From Methanocrinis alkalitolerans (GTDB lineage Archaea; Halobacteriota; Methanosarcinia; Methanotrichales; Methanotrichaceae): DNA of 64,000 bases. How positions within the stretch are numbered: the stretch's first letter is position 1; each line of letters starts with the position of its first letter. The notes beneath the pieces were generated by a model, which saw only the letters and a list, made by a program, of their open reading frames with translations, ran no database searches and had not been told where the DNA came from. The translations under genes were made by a program, and so were the position numbers. The stretch spans positions 15,532 to 79,531 of the forward strand of contig NZ_JARFPL010000007.1 in NCBI RefSeq assembly GCF_029167205.1, given 5' to 3'. Below, piece after piece: positions 35,146 to 43,507 of the stretch.

Positions 35146-35454
35146 ATTACAATCCCACCTCCGAACTTCGTTCTATACCCTCGTTCATATCCCAGCACCG
35201 CTGGCCCCCGATTATGGCGGCCGTTTTGCAGATCAAGGCTCCGCTCCTCTGGTGAGGTTCTCAATGGTTCCTGACTGCGAGCCGCCTGCGGAAGGCTGAC
35301 GTTGCGGGTTTGAACAAACCGGGACGCATCCGGCAGAAAGCCTCACAACCCCCGTTGAGAGCTCTTCGCCCAGCGCCTGGTTTTGATCCGTCTCCGGGCA
35401 CTTTGCCCGGGGCGATATCTCCTTGAATTTCCTCGCATATAAATCTATCGAGGA
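35146..35454 (-). promoter_or_regulatory. Long leader and promoter of gene D
   Basis: Same layout as the gene C leader: TATA at 35436-35443 inside the shared 20-bp block, and the 15-bp block at 35173-35187 close to the ribosome-binding site. The rest of 35146-35625 contains no recognisable gene. Confidence 0.55.
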
Positions 35455-35625
35455 TATTCGGAACTTTTAAGGGATTTTTCTCAAAATAAAGTCGGTTTTG
35501 CGGATAAAAATCCGATCCGAGGGTTTTTAAATCTTTTCGGCTCGATTCCCATGTTCCAACGTAACTTTCAGCGAAAGAACCGAGAAATACGCGGCCTGCG
35601 GAGCAAGTCAGGATATCGACGCCGG

Positions 35626-35651
35626 AAAAAAAAGAGGAAGCGGGAACTTCC
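35626..35651 (-). terminator. Terminator of gene E
   Basis: GGAAG (35636-35640) / CTTCC (35647-35651) hairpin then eight T on the minus strand (35626-35633). Confidence 0.65.
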
Positions 35652-35655
35652 GCTC

Positions 35656-36363
35656 TCAGATGCAGGGGAGCCAGTCGACCTGGACGGCGCCGCAGGTGTC
35701 GTTGCCCCAGAGCTGGATGAACTTCTCGATGGAGAAGACGCCCGTGAGGTCCTCAACGGACCGGCCGTACTCGTCGTGCCTGCCCTTGGAGTTGACGTTC
35801 ACGTCTTTGGAGAGCCACCCGAGGTGAGCTACACCGATGACGTTGGAGTTGAAGTTCGCCTCAAGAGCGCCGGTACAGTTGCCGCAATCTCCGCCTTCAA
35901 CGCAGTCTTTCCTGGTCTTGACCTCGGTGTTCTTCTGGAGGTGCTCGGCGTGGGTGTACATCTCGACGACTACCGCTCCGATGTAGTAGTTCTGTACGCA
36001 GAGCTTCTCGATCCACTTCTGGTCGTAGGTGCCAGTCTGGTAGCTCACGGGCATGTACTCAAACTCGGCCTCCTTGGTAAAGTTGATGTAGTCAGGACAG
36101 CAATCTTCTTCACCGGTTGGAGCCGTATTGAATGGATCCCTCTGGGCCTCCAGCTCCATCCTCTGGGTGATGACGTTTCCGCTTCCAGACTCCTTCTCGA
36201 CGAGCTTGTTTCCGTTGAGGCCCGTCTGGGTCTGGATGATGATCTCTACGTTCTTGTAGCCGACGCCCTTGACGTTGGCCTTCTCGTACATGTAGTTGGC
36301 AGCACCGGCCATCCCCACCAGGGCGATGCAGGCTACCAACAAAATAGCTAGTTCTCTCCTCGT
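35656..36363 (-). CDS. Secreted tandem paralog 3 (gene E), apparent ACG start
   Basis: 235 aa if it begins at ACG 36363, the codon aligned with ATG in gene C; the GGTGGG site sits at the same spacing, and the next 14 bases are nearly identical. An in-frame ATG at 36405 would add a 14-residue leader (MRRNLSINCIGGRT). The protein is otherwise intact and very close to gene C (loop 1 NTAPTGEED; loop 2 DCVEGGDCGNCT, the shortest). Signal core AILLVACIALVGMAGA is retained. Confidence 0.75.
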   Translation of the reverse strand, partial: TRRELAILLVACIALVGMAGAANYMYEKANVKGVGYKNVEIIIQTQTGLNGNKLVEKESGSGNVITQRMELEAQRDPFNTAPTGEEDCCPDYINFTKEAEFEYMPVSYQTGTYDQKWIEKLCVQNYYIGAVVVEMYTHAEHLQKNTEVKTRKDCVEGGDCGNCTGALEANFNSNVIGVAHLGWLSKDVNVNSKGRHDEYGRSVEDLTGVFSIEKFIQLWGNDTCGAVQVDWLPCI

Positions 36364-36654
36364 TGTTCTCCCACCTATACAGTTGATCGATAAATTGCGG
36401 CGCATCTCTCCCGGCGTTGCTCTTCGCCGGCGACATAGGCCGCTGAGATCTCACACTGCAGAAGGGCTAACGCCGTTCTGAGCATGCGATGTTGCCTTAA
36501 GCAGTCCTATAGGTAGTTAAGCTTTTTCGTCGAAAATCGGGCAATTCCGATCGAAGATCCCGGTTTTGATCCGCCCGCAGGGGGGAGACGTTGCCGTGCA
36601 GAAGACGGAGGTTCCAGCTTGGTTGCAGGTATCCCTCTGAGGAAAAATTACCAG
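36364..36654 (-). other. Upstream region of gene E
   Basis: About 290 bases without a gene. The 20-bp promoter block of genes C and D is absent, and no clear TATA box is seen; the closest is a weak AT-rich patch near 36515-36535. Confidence 0.4.
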
Positions 36655-36690
36655 AAAAAAAAATAGAAGCGGGGGCGGGAACTATCGCCC
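36655..36690 (-). terminator. Terminator of gene F
   Basis: GGGCG (36673-36677) / CGCCC (36686-36690) hairpin, then nine T on the minus strand (36655-36663). Confidence 0.65.
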
Positions 36691-36701
36691 TCAGATTCTG
36701 C

Positions 36702-37445
36702 TCAGATGCAGGGGAGCCAGTCGACCTGGACGGCGCCGCAGGTCTCGTTGCCCCAGAGCTGGATGAACTTCTCGATGGAGAAGACACCCGTCAGGTCCTC
36801 AACAGACCGGCCGTACTCGTCGTGCCTGCCCTTGGAGTTGACCATGGGGTCCTTGGAGAGCCATCCGAGGTGAGCAACGCCGATGACGTTGGAGTTGAAG
36901 TTCGCCTCGAGGGCGCCGGTGCAGCAGCCGCACCCATCTTCTTCGCCAGCTCCGTAGCTAAGGTCGCCTGTGGAATTATCACAGCACTGCTTCCTGGTCT
37001 TGACCTCGGTGTTCTTCTGGAGGTGCTCGGCGTGGGTGTACATCTCTACCACAACGGCTCCGATGTAGTAGTTCTGGACGCAGAGCTTCTCGATCCACTT
37101 CTGGTCGTAGGTGCCGGTCTGGTAGCTCACAGGCATGTACTCGAACTCCGCCTCCTTGGTGAAGTTGATGTAGTCGGGACAACACTCTACAAGTTCCAGC
37201 ACGTCTGTGTTGAATGGATCCCTCTGGGCCTCCAGCTCCATCCTCTGGGTGATGACGTTACCGCTGCCGGACTCCTTCTCCACCAGCTTGTTCCCGTTGA
37301 GGCCGGTCTGGGTCTGGATGATGATCTCCACGTTCTTGTAGCCGACCCCTTTTATGTTCGCTTTCTCGTACATGTAGTTGGCCGCGCCCGCCATGCCCAC
37401 CAGGGCCATGCCGAGGACCAACAACACCGCTAGTTCTCTCTTTAT
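36702..37445 (-). CDS. Secreted tandem paralog 4 (gene F), apparent ATA start
   Basis: 247 aa if translation begins at ATA 37445, which lies exactly where genes C and D have ATG, 8 nt after an AGGAGG site. The following codons (KREL) match gene C. The only standard start nearby is GTG 37427, which would drop the basic N-region of the signal peptide. Body intact; loop 1 NTDVLELVE, loop 2 QCCDNSTGDLSYGAGEEDGC then GCCT. Possible TATA near 37485-37495. Confidence 0.75.
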   Translation of the reverse strand: MKRELAVLLVLGMALVGMAGAANYMYEKANIKGVGYKNVEIIIQTQTGLNGNKLVEKESGSGNVITQRMELEAQRDPFNTDVLELVECCPDYINFTKEAEFEYMPVSYQTGTYDQKWIEKLCVQNYYIGAVVVEMYTHAEHLQKNTEVKTRKQCCDNSTGDLSYGAGEEDGCGCCTGALEANFNSNVIGVAHLGWLSKDPMVNSKGRHDEYGRSVEDLTGVFSIEKFIQLWGNETCGAVQVDWLPCI

Positions 37446-37632
37446 GGGAATTCCCTCCTGTTGTTCTGCGTGTTCGTCAGTCTGTTCTCATAAGTAAATA
37501 GACAGACGTCCGTAGTAGGAAACTTCTAATTGAAAGAGATAAGTCTTTCGGCCAAATAACTGCCTGACCGAGGAGGTGCTCTGAAATTAGTGCGCTGAAA
37601 TCCGCAGATGTGGCGGAGGAAAAAAGGCACCA

Positions 37633-37707
37633 TGCTCCGGCCGGGATTTGAACCCGGGTCTTCGGCTCGAAAGGCCGGAATGATTGGCCGGACTACACTA
37701 CCGGAGC
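37633..37707 (-). tRNA. tRNA-Glu (TTC)
   Basis: Read on the minus strand: GCTCCGG (37707-37701) pairs with CCGGAGC (37640-37634). The anticodon TTC is at 37671-37669 in loop CTTTCGA. T-loop TTCAAAT. CCA is not encoded. Confidence 0.95.
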
Positions 37708-37881
37708 GCTCCCATCAACAACATCAGACTAGGCCCCCCTATATGTACGTTTTGTACGCCTCCTTCTCCTCCTCCTCCGCCGTCGCCTTGGCCTGCCTTC
37801 GCCCTCCTTCAGCAGCCTTCGGGCCGGCGCCCCCGCGAGAGGCCGTTGGCGGGAGTTGGCGGGAGGTCCGAGGGCGAAAAA

Positions 37882-37954
37882 TAGTCCCGGGCGGATTCGA
37901 ACCACCGTCCCAGGCTCCAAAGGCCTGCAGGATTGACCACTACCCCACGGGACT
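37882..37954 (-). tRNA. tRNA-Gln (TTG)
   Basis: Minus-strand AGTCCCG (37954-37948) pairs with CGGGACT (37889-37883). The anticodon TTG is at 37920-37918 in loop CTTTGGA. T-loop TTCGAAT. It starts with A as archaeal tRNA-Gln does. CCA is not encoded. Confidence 0.94.
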
Positions 37955-38005
37955 TCCGGGCCGCCCTCGTCCCTCACCCACGGCCTGGAGGTCTATCCGC
38001 ATAAG

Positions 38006-38015
38006 GTATATATCC
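38006..38015 (+). promoter_or_regulatory. TATA box of nrpR
   Basis: GTATATATCC, 31 nt before ATG 38046. No GGAA-N6-TTCC NrpR operator is seen beside it. Confidence 0.5.
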
Positions 38016-38045
38016 GCTTCCCCGCCAGGGGTCAAGAGATTAGAT

Positions 38046-39062
38046 ATGAAGCTCCTCCCCAAGCCCCACGCCAGCCAGCGAAGGCTCATCGAGATCCTGA
38101 GGGTGATAAACGCGTCGGATAAGCCCATCGGAGCGAGGGCGATCTCCGACGAGCTCTCCAACAGGGGCTACGACGTCGGGGAACGGGCCGTCCGGTACAA
38201 CCTCAAGATCATGGACGAACTGGGGTTCACAAAGAAGGAGGGTTACAGCGGCCGGACCCTCACCTCTCTGGGACGAAGGGAGCTCTCCGACGCCCTCGTC
38301 GACGACAGGATCGGCTTCGTCAACACCCGGATCGAGGAGTACATGTACCGGTCGAGCTTCGACCCTGACTCCGGCGTGAAGGCCGACTGGAAGGCCGACG
38401 GGAAGATGGTGGTGGTAAACGAGAGCCTCTTGCATAAGAGGGATTACGAGTTGGCCCTGGAGACGATGATCCGGGTATTCGACGCAGGTTTCGCCGTCAG
38501 CAGAAGGGTCCTCATCCAGGATGAGGGGGAGGAGATGGGCACAGTCTCGATCCCCCGGGGCTTTTTGGGCATCTCCACGGTCTGCAGCATCACCGTGGAC
38601 GGGATGCTCCTCTCCCGGGGCATCCCCGTCAATACCACCTTCGCCGGCTTCGTGGAGGTGAAGGATGGAGACCTCTCCGAGTTCACAGACCTGATAGCTT
38701 ACGCCGGCTCGTCTCTTGATCCCATGAGGGTCTTCATCTCCCGGAAGACCTCCAGGGTCAGCGAAGCCGCGACCACCGGCAGCGGCTCAATTTTGGCGAA
38801 CCTGAGGGAGATCCCGGTGGCCGCCGTCGACGAGGTCCGGGATCTTCTGGACCGGGCGAAGGGGGCCGGGATCGGGGGGCTGATGAGGATGAGCGGTCCG
38901 GGGGAGCCGAATATGGGATGCCCCGTCGGCGCCGGGAAGATGGGGCTCGCCCTCTGCGGCGGGGTCAACGCCGTGGTGGCGGCCGAAGAGCTGGGGGCCG
39001 AGATCACGACGATGCCCATCTCGTCTCTCCAGGATTACGGCAGGATGAGAGAGCTGCGGTGA
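38046..39062 (+). CDS. nrpR: Global nitrogen regulator NrpR, HTH plus one NrpR domain (NrpRI type)
   Basis: 338 aa. The N-terminal winged helix (IEILRVINASDKPIGARAIS, then GERAVRYNLKIMDELGFTKK) is followed by one NrpR/DUF128 domain (TVSIPRGFLGISTVCSITVD, then GIPVNTTFAGFVEVKD, NMGCPVGAGKMGLALCGGVN). NrpR represses nif/gln genes and is released by 2-oxoglutarate. One DUF128 copy matches the NrpRI of Methanosarcina, which works with a separate NrpRII; none is in the window. Upstream in-frame sequence is tRNA-Glu read as protein and is excluded. Confidence 0.92.
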   Translation: MKLLPKPHASQRRLIEILRVINASDKPIGARAISDELSNRGYDVGERAVRYNLKIMDELGFTKKEGYSGRTLTSLGRRELSDALVDDRIGFVNTRIEEYMYRSSFDPDSGVKADWKADGKMVVVNESLLHKRDYELALETMIRVFDAGFAVSRRVLIQDEGEEMGTVSIPRGFLGISTVCSITVDGMLLSRGIPVNTTFAGFVEVKDGDLSEFTDLIAYAGSSLDPMRVFISRKTSRVSEAATTGSGSILANLREIPVAAVDEVRDLLDRAKGAGIGGLMRMSGPGEPNMGCPVGAGKMGLALCGGVNAVVAAEELGAEITTMPISSLQDYGRMRELR

Positions 39063-39106
39063 ATCCAACCATAGAGTATAAGATCTTCTGTGCATAGGGT
39101 TCGGAT

Positions 39107-40309
39107 GTGGGGACGTTGATTCGCGAAGCTCGCCTTCTGATCTTGCTCTTGGCCCTTTATGCGGTCTTCGGTCCTGTATTTGTCGGCGTCGCGGACGGCC
39201 TCGAGGCCGAAAGTCGCGACGCCATCAACCTCGGATCAGGACCGCGACCCATCTACAGGATAGGTTACTCCAGCGACGGCCCCGTCGACATCGACGAGCT
39301 GATCGAGCAGGCTCAGAGGAGTTCGACCTCCTCGGCGCAGGAGGATAGCGCCGCCGATCCGTCGTCGGCGCAGGCCTCTCCTATCCGGGAGGCGCCCTCT
39401 TCCGCACCCACCTCCGAGGCCGGATTGGGGGCATACTCCCAAGACGCCCCCGAGGAGAGGGTCGCCCTCGACGGGACCGGGGGGTCGAGGGTCCGGGACG
39501 GATACGTAACCCCCTCCTACGTCAGGGTCCCCGTCCTCTCCGACCCTTCTGGGGCCGAGGTCTACATCGACGGGATCTACTATGGGGTCACTCCTCTCCT
39601 CGCCACGGTGGAGCCCAAGAGCCATCTGGTAGAGGTCCATCTCCAGGGGTACTGGAACTGGTTCAACGTCGTCGACTTCTCTGATGCCACCAGGAGCGTT
39701 GCCGTCACCCTCACCCCCAGAGGGGCGGCGACCGTCGCGACGGCCGAGGCGCAGGCCGGCCAGGACGTCTCAGATCCCGCGGGGGATGGCCCTTCCGTCG
39801 AGGCGGACGGCCCCGCGAGCTACCTCGCGAACGTCACGACGCCATCGGCTCAAGGGGACGACTTCTGGGAGGAGAACTACAGGAAGCTTCTCATCGTCGT
39901 CGCCCTCCTCTCTTTTCTCATCGGATCGGGGAGCATCGCCGCCTGGGCGCGGGCGCGGCTCACAACGTCCGTCAAGATCAGCTTCCCCAGGGACGGAGAG
40001 GATCGGTGGGGGGGTCTCATCGAAGGGCGGTCCAACAGCCTCCTGGGGACCAAGAGGCACGTCTACGTCCTGGTGAGGTACGACGACGACCAGCTCCAGG
40101 TGAGAAAGAGGGTGGTGCCGAACCGCGACGGTCGCTGGTCCACCCGATGCGATGTCGATGGGGGGATGATCTATCGGATCTACGCCGTGGTGGTGGACAG
40201 GCCCCTGAAGGAGGGCGATTACCTCGACGAGGTACCCTCCCACCGGGCGATATCCGAGGTGGGGCCCGTGACGGGAAGGGAAAGGCAGCAGAAGTCCGCC
40301 GAAGGATAA
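39107..40309 (+). CDS. PEGA-domain membrane protein
   Basis: 400 aa from GTG 39107 (TTG 39116 also possible). Hydrophobic N-terminus (ARLLILLLALYAVFGPVFVG), a Ser/Ala-rich spacer, then a PEGA domain (VPVLSDPSGAEVYIDGIYYG, VTPLLATVEP). A second membrane segment (LLIVVALLSFLIGSGSIAAW, about residue 262) leads to a C-terminal domain of about 115 residues that is probably cytoplasmic, with KISFPRDGEDRWGGLIEGRS. PEGA modules are found in surface-associated proteins. Ligand unknown. Confidence 0.8.
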   Translation: MGTLIREARLLILLLALYAVFGPVFVGVADGLEAESRDAINLGSGPRPIYRIGYSSDGPVDIDELIEQAQRSSTSSAQEDSAADPSSAQASPIREAPSSAPTSEAGLGAYSQDAPEERVALDGTGGSRVRDGYVTPSYVRVPVLSDPSGAEVYIDGIYYGVTPLLATVEPKSHLVEVHLQGYWNWFNVVDFSDATRSVAVTLTPRGAATVATAEAQAGQDVSDPAGDGPSVEADGPASYLANVTTPSAQGDDFWEENYRKLLIVVALLSFLIGSGSIAAWARARLTTSVKISFPRDGEDRWGGLIEGRSNSLLGTKRHVYVLVRYDDDQLQVRKRVVPNRDGRWSTRCDVDGGMIYRIYAVVVDRPLKEGDYLDEVPSHRAISEVGPVTGRERQQKSAEG

Positions 40310-40346
40310 AGGGCACGATAGACCAGCCCCTAGGGTCCCGGATAAG

Positions 40347-40359
40347 GTTTTATATATTG
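40347..40359 (+). promoter_or_regulatory. TATA box of rps6e
   Basis: GTTTTATATATTG, an excellent archaeal box, about 50 nt before ATG 40404. Confidence 0.7.
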
Positions 40360-40403
40360 ATGGGGCGTAGTGTGCCCCTGTTTCAGTTGCGGAGAGAAAA
40401 AGA

Positions 40404-40793
40404 ATGGACTTTAGAGTTGTTATTTCAGATCCCAAGAGCGGGAAAGCTTACCAGGTGGAGGCGAAGGACGCCGCCGCCAACAAGTTCCTCGGCCGAAAGA
40501 TCGGCGACGTCATCGACGGCGACGCCGTGGGGATGCCCGGCTATTCGATAGAGATCACCGGCGGAAGCGATCGAGAAGGGTTCCCCCTCCGCCGCGACCT
40601 GCCCGGGTCCAAGAGGAGGAAGATCCTCATCACTGGCGGTACCGGCTACCACCCTTCCGAGCAGGGGAAGAGGAAGAGGAAGACCGTTCACGGTCGGGAC
40701 ATATCTGCTGACGTCGGTCAAATCAACGCCAAGATCACCGAACGGGGCGCCAAACCGGTGGAGGAGCTTCTGGGAGCCGCCCCCGCCGAATGA
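40404..40793 (+). CDS. rps6e: Ribosomal protein eS6
   Basis: 129 aa. FRVVISDPKSGKAYQVEAKD, then GRKIGDVIDGDAVGMPGYSI and EITGGSDREGFPLRRDLPGS, KRRK, is the archaeal eS6 sequence, a small-subunit protein. Length is standard. Strong promoter upstream. Confidence 0.96.
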   Translation: MDFRVVISDPKSGKAYQVEAKDAAANKFLGRKIGDVIDGDAVGMPGYSIEITGGSDREGFPLRRDLPGSKRRKILITGGTGYHPSEQGKRKRKTVHGRDISADVGQINAKITERGAKPVEELLGAAPAE

Positions 40794-40969
40794 TCGGTCG
40801 TTCAACTCGGCCCGATCCGAAAGACCGCTATATGTGGGTTTTTATCGCCATCCGGAAACGTGCGGTCGGAGGATACGGGCCGCCCCCGATGAATTGATGG
40901 AGGACGTCAGCATGGCAGAAGAGGCCCATCCGCCAGACCCCCCGCCTAAACCTTCGCGAGGTTCGGCTC

Positions 40970-42289
40970 ATGGTCGAGTTCGAGGCGAAAGAAGAGGCGC
41001 CGTTCATCTCCAGGGATGCTTCGGAGCAATCGCTTTTAGTGGCCATGCCAGCGGATCTGAACTTCGACGACGGCGGCCTGGCCTCGGATCTGATCAGGAT
41101 ATCCAGGATCGTTAAACAGAGCTTCTTCGCCCTGGTGATCTGCGCCGTCACCTCGATGGTCGCGGGCTTATCCCTCGCCAACCTATCACATCTCCTCGCC
41201 CTCTACCCCGGCCTGATAATTCTGATACCTGGCGCCATCGACATGCGAGGGACGATCTTTGGGACCTTCGGGGCGAGGCTCGGAACCAGCCTCCACACCG
41301 GGGAGATCTCCCCACCTCTATCGAGGTCGGAGCCCCTCCGCCAGCAGGTGGCGGGCGTCGCGATCCAGGTCCTCACCGTCTCGATGGTCCTTGCCTTCGT
41401 GGTGAAGGGTTTCGGCATCGCCGTCGGCCTCGATACCCTCAGCATCTACGAGCTGATGCTGATATCCGTATTGAGCAGCATATTCTCCGGCCTCATCCTC
41501 CTTGGGTTCACCCTCCTGGTCATAGACAAAAGCTTCCGGAAGGGCTGGGACCCCGACAACATCTCCGTACCTTTCATCACCGTCGCAGGGGACGTGATCA
41601 CGATACCCATCCTCTTCGGGACCGCCATCTTCGTCTCGACCCTCGCCGATCCCCTCACCATGGGGGCGACCCTCTTTTTCATCTTTGCATCGACCGCCTC
41701 CGTAGTTTACGGCATCGGCTCAAATCACCAACTGATGGCGAGGATCGTAAGACAGTCGATGCCAATTCTGATCATCGCTACCCTCTTCAGCACCGTGGCA
41801 GGACTCTTCATGGGGATATACGAGGAGATGCTCGTCGCCTTATCGACGGTCCTCTTGCTGATACCGGTATTCAACGCCGTCGGCGGAAACCTCGGGGGCA
41901 TCCTCTCATCGAGGCTGACGTCGGCATATCACCTGGGGATGATCAAGATGGGCAGAAAGCTCGAGGAGGAGACGAAGATCAACTTCGGCTGCACCCTCGT
42001 CCTATCAGCCTTCCTATTTCCCACCCTGGGGCTCCTCAGCTACGCCGTATCCAGGGCCTCCGGGATGGACGCTCTGGGCTTCTCCGAGATCATGACGATC
42101 TGTCTTGTGGCCGGTTTCTTCACCACCATCCTCACGATCCTGGTCACCTACTCGTTCACCCGCTTCTTCGTCAGGGTCGGCTTCGACCCCGACAACGTGA
42201 CGATACCGATGATAACCAGCGTCATGGACGTCCTGGGGACTGCATCTCTCATCGTCGCGACCCTCGCCGTCGTCTCGGTCGCCCTTTAA
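40970..42289 (+). CDS. Magnesium transporter with two MgtE integral-membrane domains
   Basis: 439 aa. Two homologous halves (about residues 45-235 and 240-439) each hold an MgtE membrane domain. The equivalent loops are GWDPDNISVPFITVAGDVIT and GFDPDNVTIPMITSVMDVLG, and each half has a GxFGxRL / GILSSRL element (TIFGTFGARLGTSLHTG; GGNLGGILSSRLTSAYHLG). There is no cytoplasmic CBS sensor, so it resembles the SLC41 layout. Probably moves Mg2+ or another divalent ion. Ends 4 bases into the convergent reductase gene. Confidence 0.86.
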   Translation: MVEFEAKEEAPFISRDASEQSLLVAMPADLNFDDGGLASDLIRISRIVKQSFFALVICAVTSMVAGLSLANLSHLLALYPGLIILIPGAIDMRGTIFGTFGARLGTSLHTGEISPPLSRSEPLRQQVAGVAIQVLTVSMVLAFVVKGFGIAVGLDTLSIYELMLISVLSSIFSGLILLGFTLLVIDKSFRKGWDPDNISVPFITVAGDVITIPILFGTAIFVSTLADPLTMGATLFFIFASTASVVYGIGSNHQLMARIVRQSMPILIIATLFSTVAGLFMGIYEEMLVALSTVLLLIPVFNAVGGNLGGILSSRLTSAYHLGMIKMGRKLEEETKINFGCTLVLSAFLFPTLGLLSYAVSRASGMDALGFSEIMTICLVAGFFTTILTILVTYSFTRFFVRVGFDPDNVTIPMITSVMDVLGTASLIVATLAVVSVAL

Positions 42290-43491
42290 TCCGAACCTTC
42301 TCCAGATCCTGATGGGGTCGTCGACCTCTTTTTGATAATATCCTGCGCCCTCTCCAGGGCTTTTGGGATCTGTCCTCTCATCGTCGCCTTCATCTGGTCC
42401 GCAGGTAGCATCGCGAAGAGTCCGTCCATCAGCCGGTCGGACCTCAACGTCCTGTCGACGACCTCTCTGATCCTGACGGAGTTTTTTAGCTCCCGCCCCA
42501 TCGCCTCGGCGATCCGCAGCGTGTAATCTGTGAGGGACCCGTCGCCGGAGACGGCCCGGGCCGCCACCTCTCCTGCCAAGGCGCCCCCCACCATGGCGAG
42601 GGGTATTCCGCCACCGGAAGTGGCCATCACCATCCCGGCGGCATCTCCCGCCAGGAGGACGTTTCCCCTCTGGATCGCGGGCGGCATTCCCCCTGCCGGG
42701 ACGACCCCCCGCATCACCGCCGTAACCTTCCCCCCCCGGAGCTTATCTTTCGCAATCCGATGGTCGGCGATGAAGGAGTCGAGGATATCGTGAATCCTCC
42801 GTCCGTGGAGGTATGCGGGCCTCGTCCCGACTCCTACGTTCGCGACGTCTTCGCCGAGGGGTATTATCCAGGCGTAACCGCCGGGGGCGGCTTTTGTCCC
42901 AAAGTACATCTCCGCCGCACCGGGATCGATATTGACGGCCGCCATCTCGTACTCGATACAGACCCCTGCCTCCTGCCTTCTGGCCAGATTCGCACCCCTC
43001 GCGGTGGCCGAGGAGGGGCCGTCGGCGCCTATGATCGCCTGAGCCTCCACCGTCCCGGATCTCCCCCCCGAGAGGTGCAGGCTCCCCCCCGAGAGGTCCG
43101 CTCTGGTATCCACCAGGACTTCGGCCCCCGCCCTCGCCGCCCTCCAGGCGAGGTGGCGGTCGAAGCTCCTCCTGTCGACGACCCTTCCCCGGACAGAAAA
43201 CTCCTTGGCGTCTCCGGAGGGGGAGAAGATCCTCTGGACCCGGGTTCTGGCAAGGACGTATTTCTCTGGGATCTCGGCCGCGGCCTCGGGGATCACCGCC
43301 CGGGGGAGGAGCGCCTCCAGCTCGGAGACCTCCGGGAGGAACCCGCCGCACTGGACGGGGGTTCCCATCTCCCTCTTCCTCTCGATGAGGACGACTTTCG
43401 CCCCCAGCCTCGCCGCCGTCTCGGCGGCGGAAGATCCCGCCGGCCCCGCCCCCACCACGGCGACCTCGATATCTGTGTCGTATCTCCTCAT
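42286..43491 (-). CDS. Geranylgeranyl reductase family FAD-dependent oxidoreductase
   Basis: 401 aa. FAD motif VAVVGAGPAGSSAAETAARLG at residues 10-30, the family PVQCGGFLPE segment, and the second FAD motif VLLAGDAAGMVMATSGGGI. Archaeal members saturate the isoprenoid chains of membrane lipids (digeranylgeranylglycerophospholipid reductase). Which of the several paralogs usual in methanogens this is cannot be told. Starts 17 bases downstream of the symporter stop, so probably an operon. Confidence 0.86.
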   Translation of the reverse strand: MRRYDTDIEVAVVGAGPAGSSAAETAARLGAKVVLIERKREMGTPVQCGGFLPEVSELEALLPRAVIPEAAAEIPEKYVLARTRVQRIFSPSGDAKEFSVRGRVVDRRSFDRHLAWRAARAGAEVLVDTRADLSGGSLHLSGGRSGTVEAQAIIGADGPSSATARGANLARRQEAGVCIEYEMAAVNIDPGAAEMYFGTKAAPGGYAWIIPLGEDVANVGVGTRPAYLHGRRIHDILDSFIADHRIAKDKLRGGKVTAVMRGVVPAGGMPPAIQRGNVLLAGDAAGMVMATSGGGIPLAMVGGALAGEVAARAVSGDGSLTDYTLRIAEAMGRELKNSVRIREVVDRTLRSDRLMDGLFAMLPADQMKATMRGQIPKALERAQDIIKKRSTTPSGSGEGSD

Positions 43492-43507
43492 CGATCGCTC
43501 TCTCCTT

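Noticed and set aside
37608..38045. N-terminal extension of the nrpR frame
   Set aside because: Reads through the antisense strands of tRNA-Glu and tRNA-Gln; the TATA box at 38006 and ATG 38046 give the normal NrpR start.
40794..40969. Possible Mg2+ riboswitch before the MgtE-type gene
   Set aside because: No M-box-like stems or conserved core could be seen; just a short GC-rich leader.
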